A DNA stretch of 64,000 nt from Rubrivivax sp. (GTDB lineage Bacteria; Pseudomonadota; Gammaproteobacteria; Burkholderiales; Burkholderiaceae), in the NCBI GenBank assembly GCA_016790225.1, contig JAEUOZ010000065.1:1-64000 (forward strand), in the 5' to 3' direction. Under the pieces are notes generated by a model, which did no database searches, had not been told where the DNA came from, and saw only the letters and a program-made list of their open reading frames with translations. Below are positions 1 through 13,300 of this stretch, piece after piece. Within the stretch, counting starts at the first letter, position 1, and every line of letters begins with the position of its first letter. Made by a program: the position numbers and the translations under genes.

Positions 1-1
1 C

Positions 2-2065
<2,064 letters not shown>

Positions 2066-2143
2066 GCGCCCGAGAGTTCCGAGGCCCGTGCCCGCTGTCA
2101 CACGGCGCGCCAGGGCATCAACGTTTCATCTGAGGAGACACGC

Positions 2144-3382
2144 ATGGCCGTCAACCTCGTCGTCCCGGAGGCGTCCAGCCTCCTGCCGGTCGCAGGCGTG
2201 CGCATCGGCGTGGCCGAAGCCGGCATCCGCAAGGCCAACCGGCGGGATCTCGTCGTCTTCGCGCTCGCGCCGGGCGCGCAGGTGGCCGGCGTCTTCACGC
2301 GCAATCGTTTCTGCGCGGCGCCCGTGCAGTTGTGCAAGGAACACCTCGACGCCGTGACACCGGGCCAGGAGATCCGGGCGCTGGTCATCAATACCGGCAA
2401 CGCCAATGCCGGAACAGGCGCGGACGGCCTGTTGCGAGCGCGGCAGACCTGCGAGGTGCTGGCCGCCCAGCTGCAGGTCAGCCCGAGCCAGATCCTGCCC
2501 TTTTCGACCGGCGTGATCATGGAGACGCTTCCCGTGGAGCGCCTCGTGGCCGGCCTGCCCGCGGCGCTGGCCAGCCTGGCCGAAGACCGCTGGCTGGACG
2601 CTGCCTGCGGCATCATGACCACCGACACGCTGCCCAAGGCCGCGTCGCGCCGCATCTTGGTGGGTGGGCAGCCGGTCACCGTGACCGGCGTTTCCAAGGG
2701 CGCCGGCATGATCAGGCCCAACATGGCCACCATGCTGGGCTTCGTCGCCACCGATGCGCGCCTGGCGCCGGGCCTGGCCCGGCAACTGGTGCGCGAAGCC
2801 GCTGACGCCAGCTTCAACAGCATCACGATCGACGGCGACACCTCGACGAACGATTCGTTCGTGCTGATGGCCACGGGGCAGGCGGCGCATCCGGTGATCG
2901 AATCGTTCGATTCGCCCGACGGGCAGGCCCTGCGCGACGCGGTGATCGGCGTCTCGCGCCAGCTCGCCCAGGCCATCGTGCGTGATGGCGAGGGCGCCAC
3001 CAAGTTCATCACGGTGCAGATCGAAGGTGGCCGCACGGTGCAGGAGTGCCGACTGGCGGCTTATGCGATCGCCCACTCGCCGCTGGTGAAGACGGCGTTC
3101 TTCGCCAGCGATCCCAACCTCGGGCGCATCCTGGCCGCCGTGGGTTACGCCGGCATCGACGATCTCGATCAGAGCCTGATCGATCTGCATCTGGACGACG
3201 TGCACGTGGTGACGCGCGGCGGCCGCCGGCCGCAATACCGCGAAGAAGACGGCCAGCGCGTGATGAAACAAAGCGAGATCACGATCCGCGTCCACCTGCA
3301 TCGCGGGGCGGAGTGCGCGACCGTCTGGACCTGCGATCTCTCGCACGATTACGTCAGCATCAACGCCGACTACCGCAGCTGA
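2144..3382 (+). CDS. argJ: Bifunctional glutamate N-acetyltransferase/ornithine acetyltransferase ArgJ
   Basis: ArgJ makes N-acetylglutamate and recycles the acetyl group from N-acetylornithine in the cyclic arginine pathway. It is 412 aa, the normal length. The precursor cleaves itself into alpha and beta chains between Ala195 and Thr196, in the motif [16 protein letters not shown], and Thr196 is the nucleophile. [10 protein letters not shown] (about 81-90) and the C-terminal DPNLGR block are also family signatures. The ATG is preceded by the Shine-Dalgarno GAGGAG. The gene lies 78 bp after secA on the same strand, an arrangement I recall from other betaproteobacteria. Whether the enzyme is bifunctional or ornithine-only cannot be told from the sequence. 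Confidence 0.96.
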   Translation: MAVNLVVPEASSLLPVAGVRIGVAEAGIRKANRRDLVVFALAPGAQVAGVFTRNRFCAAPVQLCKEHLDAVTPGQEIRALVINTGNANAGTGADGLLRARQTCEVLAAQLQVSPSQILPFSTGVIMETLPVERLVAGLPAALASLAEDRWLDAACGIMTTDTLPKAASRRILVGGQPVTVTGVSKGAGMIRPNMATMLGFVATDARLAPGLARQLVREAADASFNSITIDGDTSTNDSFVLMATGQAAHPVIESFDSPDGQALRDAVIGVSRQLAQAIVRDGEGATKFITVQIEGGRTVQECRLAAYAIAHSPLVKTAFFASDPNLGRILAAVGYAGIDDLDQSLIDLHLDDVHVVTRGGRRPQYREEDGQRVMKQSEITIRVHLHRGAECATVWTCDLSHDYVSINADYRS

Positions 3383-3785
3383 GCCAGCGGCCGCGTCAGC
3401 AGGGCAGGGCCGTGAGGCTTGCCGCGCTGTCGCGCCGGCGTTAGCATCGGCGCCCGCCTCCTCCAACGAGCCCACCATGCGCCGCCTACCGCGATCCCAC
3501 CCGCACCCGTCCGCCGGATCGGTTGCCGCCGGTGTGGCCGTGGCGCTGGGTTTTGCGGCGGCCGTCGGCCTCACGATGGCCGGCGATGGCCCTGATCTGC
3601 AAGCACTGGCCCGCTCGGCCGCGCTCAGCTGCAGTTTCGGGCTCAACGGTTCCGCAGCGATCTAATCCTCTCGGCTTGCCGTCACCGCAGCCTGCCGAGT
3701 TCACGGCAGCACAGCGGTTGACCCTGCTTTTGCTGCCTCCGTTGCAGCGGCCACGCGCCGCGAAGTCCAACGATGGAGACATGAC
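3383..3785. other. 403-bp gap between argJ and the MFS gene
   Basis: No recognisable gene. An open frame at 3477-3665 (+) would encode 62 residues with a hydrophobic stretch at about 16-36. It has no good ribosome binding site and no family resemblance that I know, so it may be chance in GC-rich DNA. A second overlapping frame (3523-3789) is no better. The promoter of the MFS gene is presumably here, but I see no convincing -35/-10 pair. Confidence 0.4.
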
Positions 3786-5135
3786 ATGAATTCGCGCTTC
3801 TTGTGGCGCCCCCGCTGGAGATGGCTGCAGGCCTGGCGCTTGCCGCCGGACGATCTGCTGCGTGACAAGTCCTACCGGCGGCTGTTCGGCTCGATCCTGA
3901 TCAGCTCTCTCGGGGGTCAGGTGAGCATGCTCGCCCTGCCGCTGACCGCGGCCGTGCTGCTGAAGGCCACGCCCACGCAGATGGGTCTGCTCACGGCCTT
4001 CGAACTGCTGCCTTTCGTGCTCTTGTCGCTTCCTTCGGGCGTCTGGCTGGACCGCGTGCGCAAGCTGCCGGTCTACATCACGGGCGAGCTGCTGCTGGCG
4101 CTGGCCTTGGCCACCGTGCCGCTGGCCTGGTGGATGGGCTGGTTGACCATGGGCTGGATGTATGCGGTCGGCTTCATCCTCGGCTGTGTGCATGTGGTGG
4201 CTGGCACGGCGGCACAGATCGTTCTGACCCAGGTGGTGCCGCGGGCGCGGCTGGTCGAGGCGCATGCCAAGAATGCCCTGGCCAGCTCGGGTTCCGAGGT
4301 GGTGGGCCCAGGTTTGGCCGGCGCCCTCATCAAGGCCGTCAGCGCGCCGGTGGCGCTGCTGCTGGACGCGCTGGCCCTGCTGGGATCGGTGCTGATCCTG
4401 CGCGGCATCCGCGTGACGGAGGTCGTGAAGGCCTCCGCCCAGGCCGCGTTCTGGCCTGAGCTCAAGACCGGCCTGGTCTTCGTGCGCGACACGCCGTTGC
4501 TGGTGGCCATGGCCATCACCATGGGCGCCTGGCAGATGTGCCACTACGCTGCGGTGGTGGTGCAGATCCTCTTTGCCACCCGCACGCTGGGCATGAGCGA
4601 AGCGGACGTCGGCTTGAGCTTCGTCGGCCTCGGTGTGGGCACGGTGCTGGCCAGCGCCTTTGGCAAGCGCATCTCGGCGCGCCATGGCGTCGGCCCTTCG
4701 CTGATCGCAGGGCTGGCCGTGGCGGGCTGCGGATGGGCGCTGTGCAGCGTGGCGCCGGTCGGCATCCTGGGGCACCTTGCCTTTGCCCTGATGCTGCTGT
4801 GCTTTGGCTTCGGCGCGGTGCTCACGTTCATCAACTTCCTGGCCTTGCGTCAGGCGGTGACGCCGGCCCCGCTGCTGGGCCGCATGACCAGCACGATGCG
4901 CTGGCTGATGCTGCTGCCCGCCGGGCCGGGTGCACTGATCGGCGGCTGGCTGGGCGAACATGTCGGCCTGCGCGCCTCGCTGGCCTTTGCCGGCCTGGGT
5001 GCGATCACGGTGGCGCTGCTGGCCTGGCGCCACCCCTTGATCCGCAGTGTGCGCATCCTGCCCGAACCGGCCGCCTCGGCCCAGGAGGCGCCGGTCGAGG
5101 AGCCTGATCGGCCGGCCGCTGAACCCGTGCGTTAG
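3786..5135 (+). CDS. MFS transporter, EntS/DHA3-like
   Basis: A 449-residue polytopic inner-membrane protein with about 12 hydrophobic segments, of the MFS_3 type (enterobactin exporter EntS / macrolide efflux group). After a hydrophilic N-terminus of about 40 residues come a first helix containing SSLGGQVSMLALPL and the loop LPSGVWLDRVRKLPV, which matches the conserved loop between helices 2 and 3 (GxxxDRxxRR). The C-terminal 30 residues are soluble and Pro/Glu-rich. The start is the ATG just after GGAGACATG; the preceding GGAGA serves as the ribosome binding site. The substrate cannot be assigned. The gene is convergent with ugpQ, whose stop lies 15 bp away, so transcription of the two must terminate in a very short space. 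Confidence 0.85.
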   Translation: MNSRFLWRPRWRWLQAWRLPPDDLLRDKSYRRLFGSILISSLGGQVSMLALPLTAAVLLKATPTQMGLLTAFELLPFVLLSLPSGVWLDRVRKLPVYITGELLLALALATVPLAWWMGWLTMGWMYAVGFILGCVHVVAGTAAQIVLTQVVPRARLVEAHAKNALASSGSEVVGPGLAGALIKAVSAPVALLLDALALLGSVLILRGIRVTEVVKASAQAAFWPELKTGLVFVRDTPLLVAMAITMGAWQMCHYAAVVVQILFATRTLGMSEADVGLSFVGLGVGTVLASAFGKRISARHGVGPSLIAGLAVAGCGWALCSVAPVGILGHLAFALMLLCFGFGAVLTFINFLALRQAVTPAPLLGRMTSTMRWLMLLPAGPGALIGGWLGEHVGLRASLAFAGLGAITVALLAWRHPLIRSVRILPEPAASAQEAPVEEPDRPAAEPVR

Positions 5136-5150
5136 CGCGGCGGCCGCGGC

Positions 5151-5906
5151 TCAGCGGGCTGGCGCGAAGCGGTCGACGGCATCGGTGATGATGCCGTCGA
5201 TGCCCAGCGCCTGCAGCCAGGCGGCCGGCGACGGATCGTTGACGGTATAGACCAGCGCCTTCAGGCCGGCCTCGTGGGCCTGCGCCAGCAGCGTCTGGTT
5301 CATCAGGCCGTAGTTCGTGACGATCGCCCGGCAGCCCAGCGCCTGCGCCACGGCGAACCAGCCCTCCCACAGGCTGTCCAGCAGCAGTGCCCGCGGCACC
5401 TCAGGGGCGGTCTCGCGCGCGCCCTGCAGGGCCTCAGGCCTGAAGGAGCTGAACAGGGGCCAGGGCGACGATCCCTGCCAGAGATCCCGCACGCACTGGC
5501 CGACGACCTGGCCCGTGCGGTGCTCCGTGCCGGGCGACGGCTTGATCTCGATGTTGAGGGCGTAGCCATTGGCCTGCACGTAGGCGGCGATCGCCGCGAG
5601 CGTGGGCAGCGGCTCGCCGGCAAACGCCCGGCTGTGCCAGCTGCCGGCATCCAGCCGCGACAGGGCTTCCCAATCCAGGCGGCCTGCCTGCCCCTCGCCG
5701 TTGGTCGTGCGCTGCAGGCTGCTGTCATGCAGCAGGAAGGCGCGTTCGTCGGCCGACAGCTTGACGTCACATTCGAAGGCCCGGTAGCCATGCGCGGCGC
5801 CGAGCCGGAAGGCGGCCAGCGTGTTCTCGGGCGCCAGCTTGCCGGCGCCTCGGTGCGCGATCCAGAACGGGTAGGGCCAGTCGCCCACGACGGCTTCAGC
5901 GGACAC
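5151..5906 (-). CDS. ugpQ: Glycerophosphodiester phosphodiesterase UgpQ
   Basis: Hydrolyses glycerophosphodiesters to glycerol-3-phosphate and the alcohol. Near the N-terminus are the catalytic signature [12 protein letters not shown] (His-Arg and the metal ligand Glu), then ECDVKLSAD (Glu/Asp ligands) and [13 protein letters not shown] (general-acid His). The family fold ends with the [10 protein letters not shown] and [13 protein letters not shown] blocks. It is the last gene of ugpBAECQ. I chose GTG at 5906 (about 251 aa), which overlaps the ugpC stop codon. A TTG at 5924 would add six residues and cannot be excluded. No signal peptide is visible, so it is cytoplasmic, as in E. coli. Confidence 0.9.
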   Translation of the reverse strand: MSAEAVVGDWPYPFWIAHRGAGKLAPENTLAAFRLGAAHGYRAFECDVKLSADERAFLLHDSSLQRTTNGEGQAGRLDWEALSRLDAGSWHSRAFAGEPLPTLAAIAAYVQANGYALNIEIKPSPGTEHRTGQVVGQCVRDLWQGSSPWPLFSSFRPEALQGARETAPEVPRALLLDSLWEGWFAVAQALGCRAIVTNYGLMNQTLLAQAHEAGLKALVYTVNDPSPAAWLQALGIDGIITDAVDRFAPAR

Positions 5907-6969
5907 GCTGCCCCGACTCGTCAAACCAGTGCAGACGCTGTGCAGGCGCCACGAGGCTCAGGCGATGGCCCGCGGCCGGCGCGGGCAGCGTGCCGTCGAT
6001 GCGCAGCGTAAAAGGCAGCTGCCCGAGGTGGCCATAGACCAGGCGCTCGGCGCCCAGCGTTTCCACCACCTCGACCATCAGGGACCAGGTGCCGCTGCCC
6101 TCCTGATCGGCCACCACCGCATGCTCGGGCCGCAGCCCCAGCGTCAGTGGGCCGTCGCGCGGGGCCGGCTGCGGCAGGCTCAGCGTCGCGCCGGCCACCG
6201 AGAAGCTCGTGCCGCTGGCCGTGCCCTGGATCAGGTTCATCGGCGGCGCGCCGATGAAGCCGGCCACGAAGGTCGTGGCCGGGCGCTGGTACACCTCGTC
6301 GGGCGTGCCGATCTGCTCCATGCGGCCGGCATTCATCACGATCATGCGCTGCGCCAGCGTCATCGCCTCGACCTGATCGTGCGTGACGAAGAGCGAGGTG
6401 ATGCCCAGCTCGCGGTGCAGCTTCTGGATCTCGATGCGCGTCTGTGCGCGCAGCTTGGCATCCAGGTTGGACAGCGGTTCGTCGAACAGAAAGACCGCCG
6501 GCTGGCGCACGATCGCGCGGCCCATGGCCACGCGCTGGCGCTGGCCGCCGGAGAGCTGGCGAGGCTTGCGTTCCAGCAGTTGCGAAAGCTCCAGGATCTT
6601 TGCCGCCTTGTTGACGCGCTCATCGATCTGGGCCTTGGGCACCTTGGCGATCTTCAGGCCATAGGCCATGTTGTCGTAGACCGACATGTGCGGGTACAGC
6701 GCATAGTTCTGGAACACCATGGCGATGTCGCGCTCGGCGGGCTCCAGCTGGTTCACCACGCGCCCGCCGATGGCGATCTCGCCGCCGGTGATCTCTTCCA
6801 GGCCGGCCACCATGCGCAGCAGCGTGCTCTTGCCGCAGCCGCTGGGCCCGACGATGACGATGAATTCGCCGTCCGTGATCTCGGCATCCACGCCGTGGAT
6901 CACCTTGACGGCGGCCTTGGTGCCGGGGGCGTAGGTTTTCTCGACCTTGCGCAGGCTGATCGCACCCAT
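5896..6969 (-). CDS. ugpC: sn-glycerol-3-phosphate ABC transporter ATP-binding protein UgpC
   Basis: The ATPase of the Ugp importer, 357 aa from the ATG at 6969. The frame is open further upstream, but the [11 protein letters not shown] start matches the family and lies 11 nt after ugpE. Visible motifs are Walker [10 protein letters not shown] (about 37-45), signature LSGGQRQR, Walker [17 protein letters not shown] and the switch His in [10 protein letters not shown]. The C-terminal third is the TOBE/MalK-like regulatory domain (for example [10 protein letters not shown]), which in E. coli UgpC contacts regulators. The end overlaps the ugpQ start. Substrate assignment rests on the full ugpBAECQ gene order. 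Confidence 0.93.
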   Translation of the reverse strand: MGAISLRKVEKTYAPGTKAAVKVIHGVDAEITDGEFIVIVGPSGCGKSTLLRMVAGLEEITGGEIAIGGRVVNQLEPAERDIAMVFQNYALYPHMSVYDNMAYGLKIAKVPKAQIDERVNKAAKILELSQLLERKPRQLSGGQRQRVAMGRAIVRQPAVFLFDEPLSNLDAKLRAQTRIEIQKLHRELGITSLFVTHDQVEAMTLAQRMIVMNAGRMEQIGTPDEVYQRPATTFVAGFIGAPPMNLIQGTASGTSFSVAGATLSLPQPAPRDGPLTLGLRPEHAVVADQEGSGTWSLMVEVVETLGAERLVYGHLGQLPFTLRIDGTLPAPAAGHRLSLVAPAQRLHWFDESGQRVR

Positions 6970-6980
6970 GAGATTCCTCG

Positions 6981-7838
6981 TTATTTTTCTGAATCGACCA
7001 GGCCCTTGACGAACCACTTCTGCATCAGCAGCACCACCAGCGCCGGCGGAATCATCGCCAGCATCGCGGTGGCCATCACCGCGTTCCATTCGGTGGCGGC
7101 ATCCCCGCCGCTGATCATGCGCTTGATGCCCATCACCACCGGGTACATGTTCTCGTCGGTGGTCATCAGCAGCGGCCAGAGGTACTGGTTCCAGCCGTAG
7201 ATGAACTGGATGACAAAGAGCGCCGCGATCGAGGTGACCGACAGCGGCAGCAGCACGTCCTTGAAGAAGCGCATGGGGCCCGCGCCGTCGATGCGCGCCG
7301 CCTCCACCAGTTCATCGGGCACGGTGAGGAAGAACTGGCGGAAGAGGAAGGTCGCCGTGGCGCTGGCGATCAGCGGGATGGTCAGCCCGGCATAGCTGTT
7401 GAGCATGCCCAGGTCGCTGACGACCTGGTAGGTGGGCAGGATGCGCACCTCCACGGGCAGCATCAGCGTCACGAAGATCATCCAGAACACCAGCCCGCGG
7501 CCGGGAAAGCGGAAATACACCACCGCAAAGGCCGAAAGCAGCGAGATCACGATCTTGCCCACCGCAATGATCAGCGCGCTGATCAGGCTCACCATCAGCA
7601 TCGGCGCGGCCGGCGGCACACGCGTGCCGTATTCGGTGACGCCGCCGAAGAGCGCGAAGCGGTAGCTGTTGAGGAAGTTGTCGCCCGGCACCAGCGACAT
7701 CGGGACGTTCTGCACGATCTGCTCGGCCGTCTGCGTGCTGGCGACAAAGGTGATGTAGACCGGAAAGGCCACGATCAGCACCCCGAGCACCAGGGTCAGG
7801 TGGGCCAGCACGGTGGCGACGGGGCGGTTTTCGATCAT
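6981..7838 (-). CDS. ugpE: sn-glycerol-3-phosphate ABC transporter permease UgpE
   Basis: An inner-membrane permease of 285 aa with six predicted helices, of the MalG/UgpE class. The cytoplasmic coupling loop reads [20 protein letters not shown], the EAA motif that docks on UgpC. Helix 1 starts at about residue 12 ([22 protein letters not shown]). It lies between ugpA (35 bp upstream) and ugpC (11 bp downstream) in one operon. Confidence 0.92.
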   Translation of the reverse strand: MIENRPVATVLAHLTLVLGVLIVAFPVYITFVASTQTAEQIVQNVPMSLVPGDNFLNSYRFALFGGVTEYGTRVPPAAPMLMVSLISALIIAVGKIVISLLSAFAVVYFRFPGRGLVFWMIFVTLMLPVEVRILPTYQVVSDLGMLNSYAGLTIPLIASATATFLFRQFFLTVPDELVEAARIDGAGPMRFFKDVLLPLSVTSIAALFVIQFIYGWNQYLWPLLMTTDENMYPVVMGIKRMISGGDAATEWNAVMATAMLAMIPPALVVLLMQKWFVKGLVDSEK

Positions 7839-7873
7839 CGGGGGCTGCTGCTGGCTTGATCAGTCATGCACCA

Positions 7874-8761
7874 TCAGTAGTGCACGCGCCTTTCGACATA
7901 GCGGAACTGGATCACCGTCAAGGCGATGAGGATGGTCATCAGCACCACGGACTGCGCGGCCGAGCCGCCCAGATCCAGCGCCTTGAAGCCGTCGTGGTAG
8001 ACCTTGTAGACGAGGATGGCCGTGTCCTTGCCCGGACCGCCAGAGGTGGCGGCATCGATGATGGCGAAGGTGTCGATGAAGACGTAGATGATGTTGATGA
8101 CCAGCAGGAAGAAGGTCGTCGGCGTCAGCAGCGGGAACTGCACCGTCCAGAAGCGCCGCCAGGGGCCGGCGCCGTCGATCGCGGCAGCCTCGATCAGGCT
8201 CTTGGGAATGCTCTGCAGGCCGGCCAGGAAGAACAGGAAGTTGTAGGAAATCTGCTTCCAGACGGCCGCGAAGACGATCAGGATCATCGCGTGCGTACCG
8301 TTGAGCAGGTGGTTCCAGTCGAAGCCCATCGCGCGCAGGGCATAACTCACCACCCCAATCGACGGTGCAAACATGAAGAGCCACAGCACGCCCGCAATCG
8401 CCGGGGCCACGGCATAGGGCCAGATCAGCAGAGTCTTGTACCAGCGCGAGCCCTTGATCACGCGATCGGCCATCACGGCCAGCAGCATCGAAGCCGTCAA
8501 GCCCAGTGCCGCCACCGATACCGAGAAGATCGCCGTGGTCTTGAACGAGGCCAGGTAGGTCTCGTCCCTGAAGAGCACGCGGAAGTTCTCCAGCCCGACA
8601 AACTGCGTGCTGGTGCCGAAGGCATCCTGCTGCTGCAGGCTGTAGAACAAGGCCTGGCTGGCGGGCCAGAAGAAGAACACCAGGATGATCAGCATCTGCG
8701 GCGCGATCAGCGCCCAGGGCAGCCACCAGCTCTTGAAACGAACGCGCTTTTCGACGGCCAC
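7874..8761 (-). CDS. ugpA: sn-glycerol-3-phosphate ABC transporter permease UgpA
   Basis: A permease of 295 aa with six predicted helices, partner of UgpE. The coupling loop is [20 protein letters not shown], a complete EAA motif. The N-terminus ([22 protein letters not shown]) runs straight into helix 1, as expected for the family. The gap to ugpB upstream is 76 bp and contains no clear terminator, so the genes are probably cotranscribed. Confidence 0.92.
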   Translation of the reverse strand: MAVEKRVRFKSWWLPWALIAPQMLIILVFFFWPASQALFYSLQQQDAFGTSTQFVGLENFRVLFRDETYLASFKTTAIFSVSVAALGLTASMLLAVMADRVIKGSRWYKTLLIWPYAVAPAIAGVLWLFMFAPSIGVVSYALRAMGFDWNHLLNGTHAMILIVFAAVWKQISYNFLFFLAGLQSIPKSLIEAAAIDGAGPWRRFWTVQFPLLTPTTFFLLVINIIYVFIDTFAIIDAATSGGPGKDTAILVYKVYHDGFKALDLGGSAAQSVVLMTILIALTVIQFRYVERRVHY

Positions 8762-8837
8762 GGATCGGACCTGCTCCTCGCCAGCGCGCTGGCCGGCCGG
8801 GCAGGGCCCGGCACGGCCGCGACGCCGATGCCCTCAC

Positions 8838-10145
8838 TCAGCTCTTGTTGGCCTTCTCGAACTTTTCCAGCTCGACGTCGCCGCGGCGCTTGGCGTCTTC
8901 CAGGCCCTGCTTGGCGGTCTTCTTGCCGGACCAGACCTGCTCCAGCTCTTCATCGAGGATGGTGCGGATCTGCACGAAGTTGCCCAGACGGATGCCGCGC
9001 GACTTGTCGGTGGTCTTGCGGATCATCTGCGTGACGCTGACGTCCGTGCCCGGGTTGGCCTTGTAGAAGCCGCTCTTCTCGGTCAGGTTGAAGGCTTCCG
9101 TGGTGATCGGGATATAGCCGGTTTCCTGGTGGCTCTTGGCCTGCACCTGCGGATCGGACAGGTACTTGTAGAAGGCCGCGACGGCCTTGTACTCCTCCGG
9201 CTTCTTGCCCGACATCGCCCAGAGGCTGGCGCCGCCGATCACGGTGTTCTGCGGTGCGCCGGGCACGTCCGGGTAGTAGGGCAGCGTGCTGATGCCGGCC
9301 TGCGCCTTGAGGTTGCGCTTGATGCCGCCATAGGCCGCCGAGGAGCCGGTGTACATCGCGCACTCGCCAGACTGGAAGGTGGCATCGGCCGAGTTGTTGC
9401 GGCCCTTGTAGACGAACAGCCCCTGCTGCGCCATGTTGGCCAGGTTCTCGATGTGGCGCACGTGCAGCGGCGTCGTGATGTTCAGCCGGGCGTTCAGGCC
9501 ATTGAAGCCGTTGCGCTGGGTGGCGAACTCCACGTTGTGCCAGGCGCTGAAGCTCTCCAGCTGGGTCCAGCTCTGCCAGGCCGTGGTGAAGGGGCACTTG
9601 TGGCCAGAGGACTTCAGCTTGGCAGCGGCCAGCGCGACTTCCGGCCAGGTCTTGGGCGGACGCTCGGGATCCAGACCCGCGGCCTTGAAGGCATCCTTGT
9701 TGTAATGCAGCACCGTGGTGGAGCTGTTGAAGGGCAGGCTCAGCATCTGGCCGTTCGGCGCCGTGTAGTAGCCCGCGACCGCCGGGACATACACGCTGGG
9801 ATCAAACTTCACGCCGGCGAGCTTCATCACCTCGTTCACCGGGACGATGGCGCCCTTGCTGGCCATCATGCTGGCGGTGCCGACCTCGAAGACCTGCAGC
9901 ACGTGCGGTGCGTTGCCGGCGCGGAATGCGGCGATGGCGGCGGCAAAGCTCTCGGGGTAGGTGCCCTTGAAGACCGGCGTGACCTTGTAGTCCTTCTGGC
10001 TGTCGTTGAAGCCCTTGGCAAGGCCATCGATCCACTGACCCAGCTGGCCGCTCATCGAATGCCACCACTGGATTTCGACCTGCGCCATGGCGGGCGTCAT
10101 CGCGGCCGACAGTGCGGTGGCCGCGAGGAAGTGGTTGAATTTCAT
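8838..10145 (-). CDS. ugpB: sn-glycerol-3-phosphate-binding periplasmic protein UgpB
   Basis: The extracytoplasmic solute-binding protein of the Ugp importer, 435 aa from ATG at 10145. It carries a Sec signal peptide (MKFNHFLAATALSAAMTPAMA, cleavage before Gln). The mature protein begins VEIQWWHSMSGQLG, the conserved start of UgpB, and the ligand-pocket regions NSSTTVLHYNKDAFKAAGL and GGASLWAMSGKKPEE are present. It is the first gene of ugpBAECQ. In E. coli this operon is under PhoB; I searched the upstream region for a Pho box (direct CTGTCAT repeats 11 bp apart) and found only an inverted repeat, described separately. Confidence 0.94.
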   Translation of the reverse strand: MKFNHFLAATALSAAMTPAMAQVEIQWWHSMSGQLGQWIDGLAKGFNDSQKDYKVTPVFKGTYPESFAAAIAAFRAGNAPHVLQVFEVGTASMMASKGAIVPVNEVMKLAGVKFDPSVYVPAVAGYYTAPNGQMLSLPFNSSTTVLHYNKDAFKAAGLDPERPPKTWPEVALAAAKLKSSGHKCPFTTAWQSWTQLESFSAWHNVEFATQRNGFNGLNARLNITTPLHVRHIENLANMAQQGLFVYKGRNNSADATFQSGECAMYTGSSAAYGGIKRNLKAQAGISTLPYYPDVPGAPQNTVIGGASLWAMSGKKPEEYKAVAAFYKYLSDPQVQAKSHQETGYIPITTEAFNLTEKSGFYKANPGTDVSVTQMIRKTTDKSRGIRLGNFVQIRTILDEELEQVWSGKKTAKQGLEDAKRRGDVELEKFEKANKS

Positions 10146-10216
10146 GTCCATCTGCTCCTGAGTTCTGCGTGTGTCCGTCTGTGGCACACGCGCCGATGCA
10201 ATGTGCCCGGCGTTTG

Positions 10217-10236
10217 TGACAGGCGCGTTTCTGTCA
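10217..10236. promoter_or_regulatory. Perfect inverted repeat TGACAG-N8-CTGTCA between ugpB and the DUF3683 gene
   Basis: A 20-bp palindrome (TGACAG, 8-nt spacer, CTGTCA) lies 72 bp upstream of ugpB and 143 bp upstream of the divergent dehydrogenase gene. Its symmetry suggests a dimeric repressor or activator site. The half-site resembles half of a Pho box (CTGTCAT), but the two copies are inverted rather than direct. The binding protein is unknown. Confidence 0.45.
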
Positions 10237-10378
10237 TGGATCGGCTGCCGGCGACACAGGGTTTCCCGTCAGCGCTAGGGAATATCCGGGTGAATGCTGC
10301 ACTGCGGTAGCATTCCGGCCTCCCTCTCGCGATGCCCACGCCGCCTCGGATTGCCCGGCGCCTCAGGGGCCAGACCTC

Positions 10379-13300
10379 ATGAACGCACCGCTGCCGCAGA
10401 CCGCGCCGGCCCTCGTTGCCCCCGATGACGCCGCGCCGAGGCTGCGCGAGATCCCGTACAACTACACCTCGTTCTCCGATCGGGAGATCGTGCAGCGCCT
10501 GCTGGGCGCGCCGGCCTGGGTGCTGCTGCAGCAGTTGCGCGACGAGCGCCGCACCGGGCGCTCGGCCCGCATGCTCTACGAAGTGCTGGGCGACATCTGG
10601 GTCGTGCAGCGCAACCCGTACCTGGAAGACGACCTGCTGGCCAACCCCAAGCGCCGGCAGCTGCTGGTGGATGCGCTGCACCATCGCCTGGCCGAAGTCG
10701 AGAAACGGCGCACGCCGGGCGTCGATGCCCAGCGCGACGCCCTCGTTGGCCAGCTGCTGCAGGCGGCCCGCGCCGCGGTCGAGCGCTTTGCGGCGCACTT
10801 CCGGGCGGTCTGGGATCTGCGCAAGCAGGCGCGCCGCGTGCTGGGCCGCCACACCGCCAAGGACAACCTCAAGTTCGATGGCCTGAGCCGCGTTTCGCAC
10901 GTCACCGATGCCACCGACTGGCGCGTCGAGTACCCGTTCATCGTGCTCACGCCCGATACCGAAGCCGAGATGGCCGGCCTTGTGCAAGGCTGCATCGATC
11001 TGGGTCTGACGATCGTGCCGCGTGGCGGCGGCACGGGCTACACGGGCGGCGCCATTCCGCTGACCTGGAAGAGCGCCGTCATCAACACCGAGAAGCTCGA
11101 AGCCATGAGCGAGGTGGAGATGGTCCGCCTGCCCGGTCTGGCCGAGCCCGTGGCGACGGTCTACAGCGAGGCGGGCGTGGTGACGCAGCGCGTCGCTGAC
11201 GCAGCCGAACGGGCCGGCCACGTCTTCGCAGTCGATCCGACCTCGGCCGAGGCCAGCTGCATCGGCGGCAACATCGCGATGAATGCCGGCGGCAAGAAGG
11301 CCGTGCTGTGGGGCACGGCGCTGGACAACCTGGCCAGCTGGAAGATGGTGACGCCGCAGGCGCGCTGGCTGGAAGTGGTGCGGCTCGATCACAACCTGGG
11401 CAAGATCCACGATGTGGAGGTGGCGCGCTTCGAGCTGCGCCATCTGGATGCCAGCGGCCAGCGCGTGGAGCGCACCGAGCGGCTGGAGATTCCTGGCCGT
11501 GTCTTTCGCAAGGAGGGCCTGGGCAAGGACGTCACGGACAAGTTCCTGGCGGGCCTGCCCGGCATCCAGAAGGAAGGCTGCGACGGCCTGATCACCAGCG
11601 CACGCTGGATCGTGCACCGCATGCCGGCCCATACGCGTACGGTGTGCCTGGAGTTCTTCGGCAACCCGAAGGACGCGGTGCCCAGCATCGTGGAGATCAA
11701 GGACTATCTCTTCGCCGAGGCGCGCAAGCCCGGCGGGGCGGTGCTTGCCGGGCTGGAGCACCTGGACGACCGCTACCTCAAGGCCGTGGGCTACGCGACC
11801 AAGAGCAAGCGCATCGTCGGCGGCAGCGGGCTGCCCAAGATGGTCCTGATCGGCGACATCGTCGGCGACGATGCCGATGCCGTGGCCCGGGCCACGAGCG
11901 AGGTGATCCGCATCGCCAACTCGCGCCATGGCGAGGGCTTTGTGGCGGTCAGTGCCGATGCGCGCAAGAAATTCTGGCTCGATCGCAAGCGCACGGCGGC
12001 CATCGCCCGCCACACCAATGCCTTCAAGATCAATGAAGACGTGGTGATCCCGCTGGAGCGCATGGGCGAGTACACCGAGGGCATCGAGCGCATCAACATC
12101 GAGCTCTCGCTGCGCAACAAGCTGGAGCTGGTGCAGGCCCTGCAGGCCTTCTTCGCGCGCGGCAACCTGCCCCTGGGCAAGAGCGACGATGCCGGCGAGA
12201 TTCCCAGTGCCGAACTGCTGGAAGACCGCGTGGCGCAGGCGCAGGCGTTGCTGGCCGAGGTGCGCGCCCTGTGGAGCGGCTGGCTCGAAGGGCTGGATGT
12301 CACCCAGGCCGACAGCGGGGAAACCTGCTTCGCCCAGCTGCAGGATTGGCGCCTGCGCGCCTCCTGGAAGCTGCAGATCCAGAAGCCCCTGCAGTCGGTC
12401 TTTGCCGGGGCGGCATTTGCGCCGATCCTCGACGAGTGCCGGCGCCTGCACCAGCAGGTGCTGCGCGGCCGCGTGTGGGTGGCCCTGCACATGCACGCCG
12501 GCGACGGGAACGTGCACACCAACATCCCGGTCAACAGCGACAACTACGCGATGCTGCAGACCGCCCACGAGGCGGTGGCCCGCATCATGGTGCTGGCACG
12601 CCGCCTGGGCGGCGTGATCTCCGGCGAGCATGGCATCGGCATCACCAAGCTGGAGTTCCTGACCGACGACGAACTGCGCGACTTCACCGCCTACAAGCAG
12701 CGCGTCGATCCCCAGGGGCACTTCAACAAGGGCAAGCTGCTGCGCAGCACGGGGCCCGATCATCTGCCGGCCGACCTCAGCGCCGCCTATACGCCCAGCT
12801 TCGGCCTGATGGGCCATGAGTCGCTGATCATGCAGCGCAGCGACATCGGCGCGATCAGCGACAGCATCAAGGATTGCCTGCGCTGCGGCAAGTGCAAGCC
12901 CGTGTGCGCCACGCACGTGCCGCGCGCCAACCTGCTGTACAGCCCGCGCAACAAGATCCTGGCGACCTCGCTGCTGATCGAGGCCTTCCTGTACGAAGAG
13001 CAGACGCGCCGCGGCATCAGCGTGCAGCACTGGGAAGACTTCGAGGACGTCGCCGATCACTGCACGGTGTGCCACAAGTGCGCCTCGCCCTGCCCGGTGA
13101 AGATCGACTTTGGCGACGTGACCATGAACATGCGCAACCTGTTGCGCAAGATGGGCAAGAAGAGCTTCCGGCCCGGCAATGCGGCCGCGATGCTGATGCT
13201 CAACGCCACACATCCGCAGACCATCAAGATCGCCCGCTCGCTGATGGTGGATGTGGGCTTCAAGGCGCAGCGCTTCATGGCCGATCTGCTCAAGCCCCTG

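Noticed and set aside
3486..5033. A 515-codon minus-strand open frame under the MFS gene
   Set aside because: Gln/His/Arg-rich shadow of the transporter gene with no recognisable domain.
10146..10378. Pho box upstream of ugpB
   Set aside because: Expected from E. coli, but no pair of direct CTGTCAT-like repeats with 11-bp spacing exists; the only related sequence is an inverted repeat.
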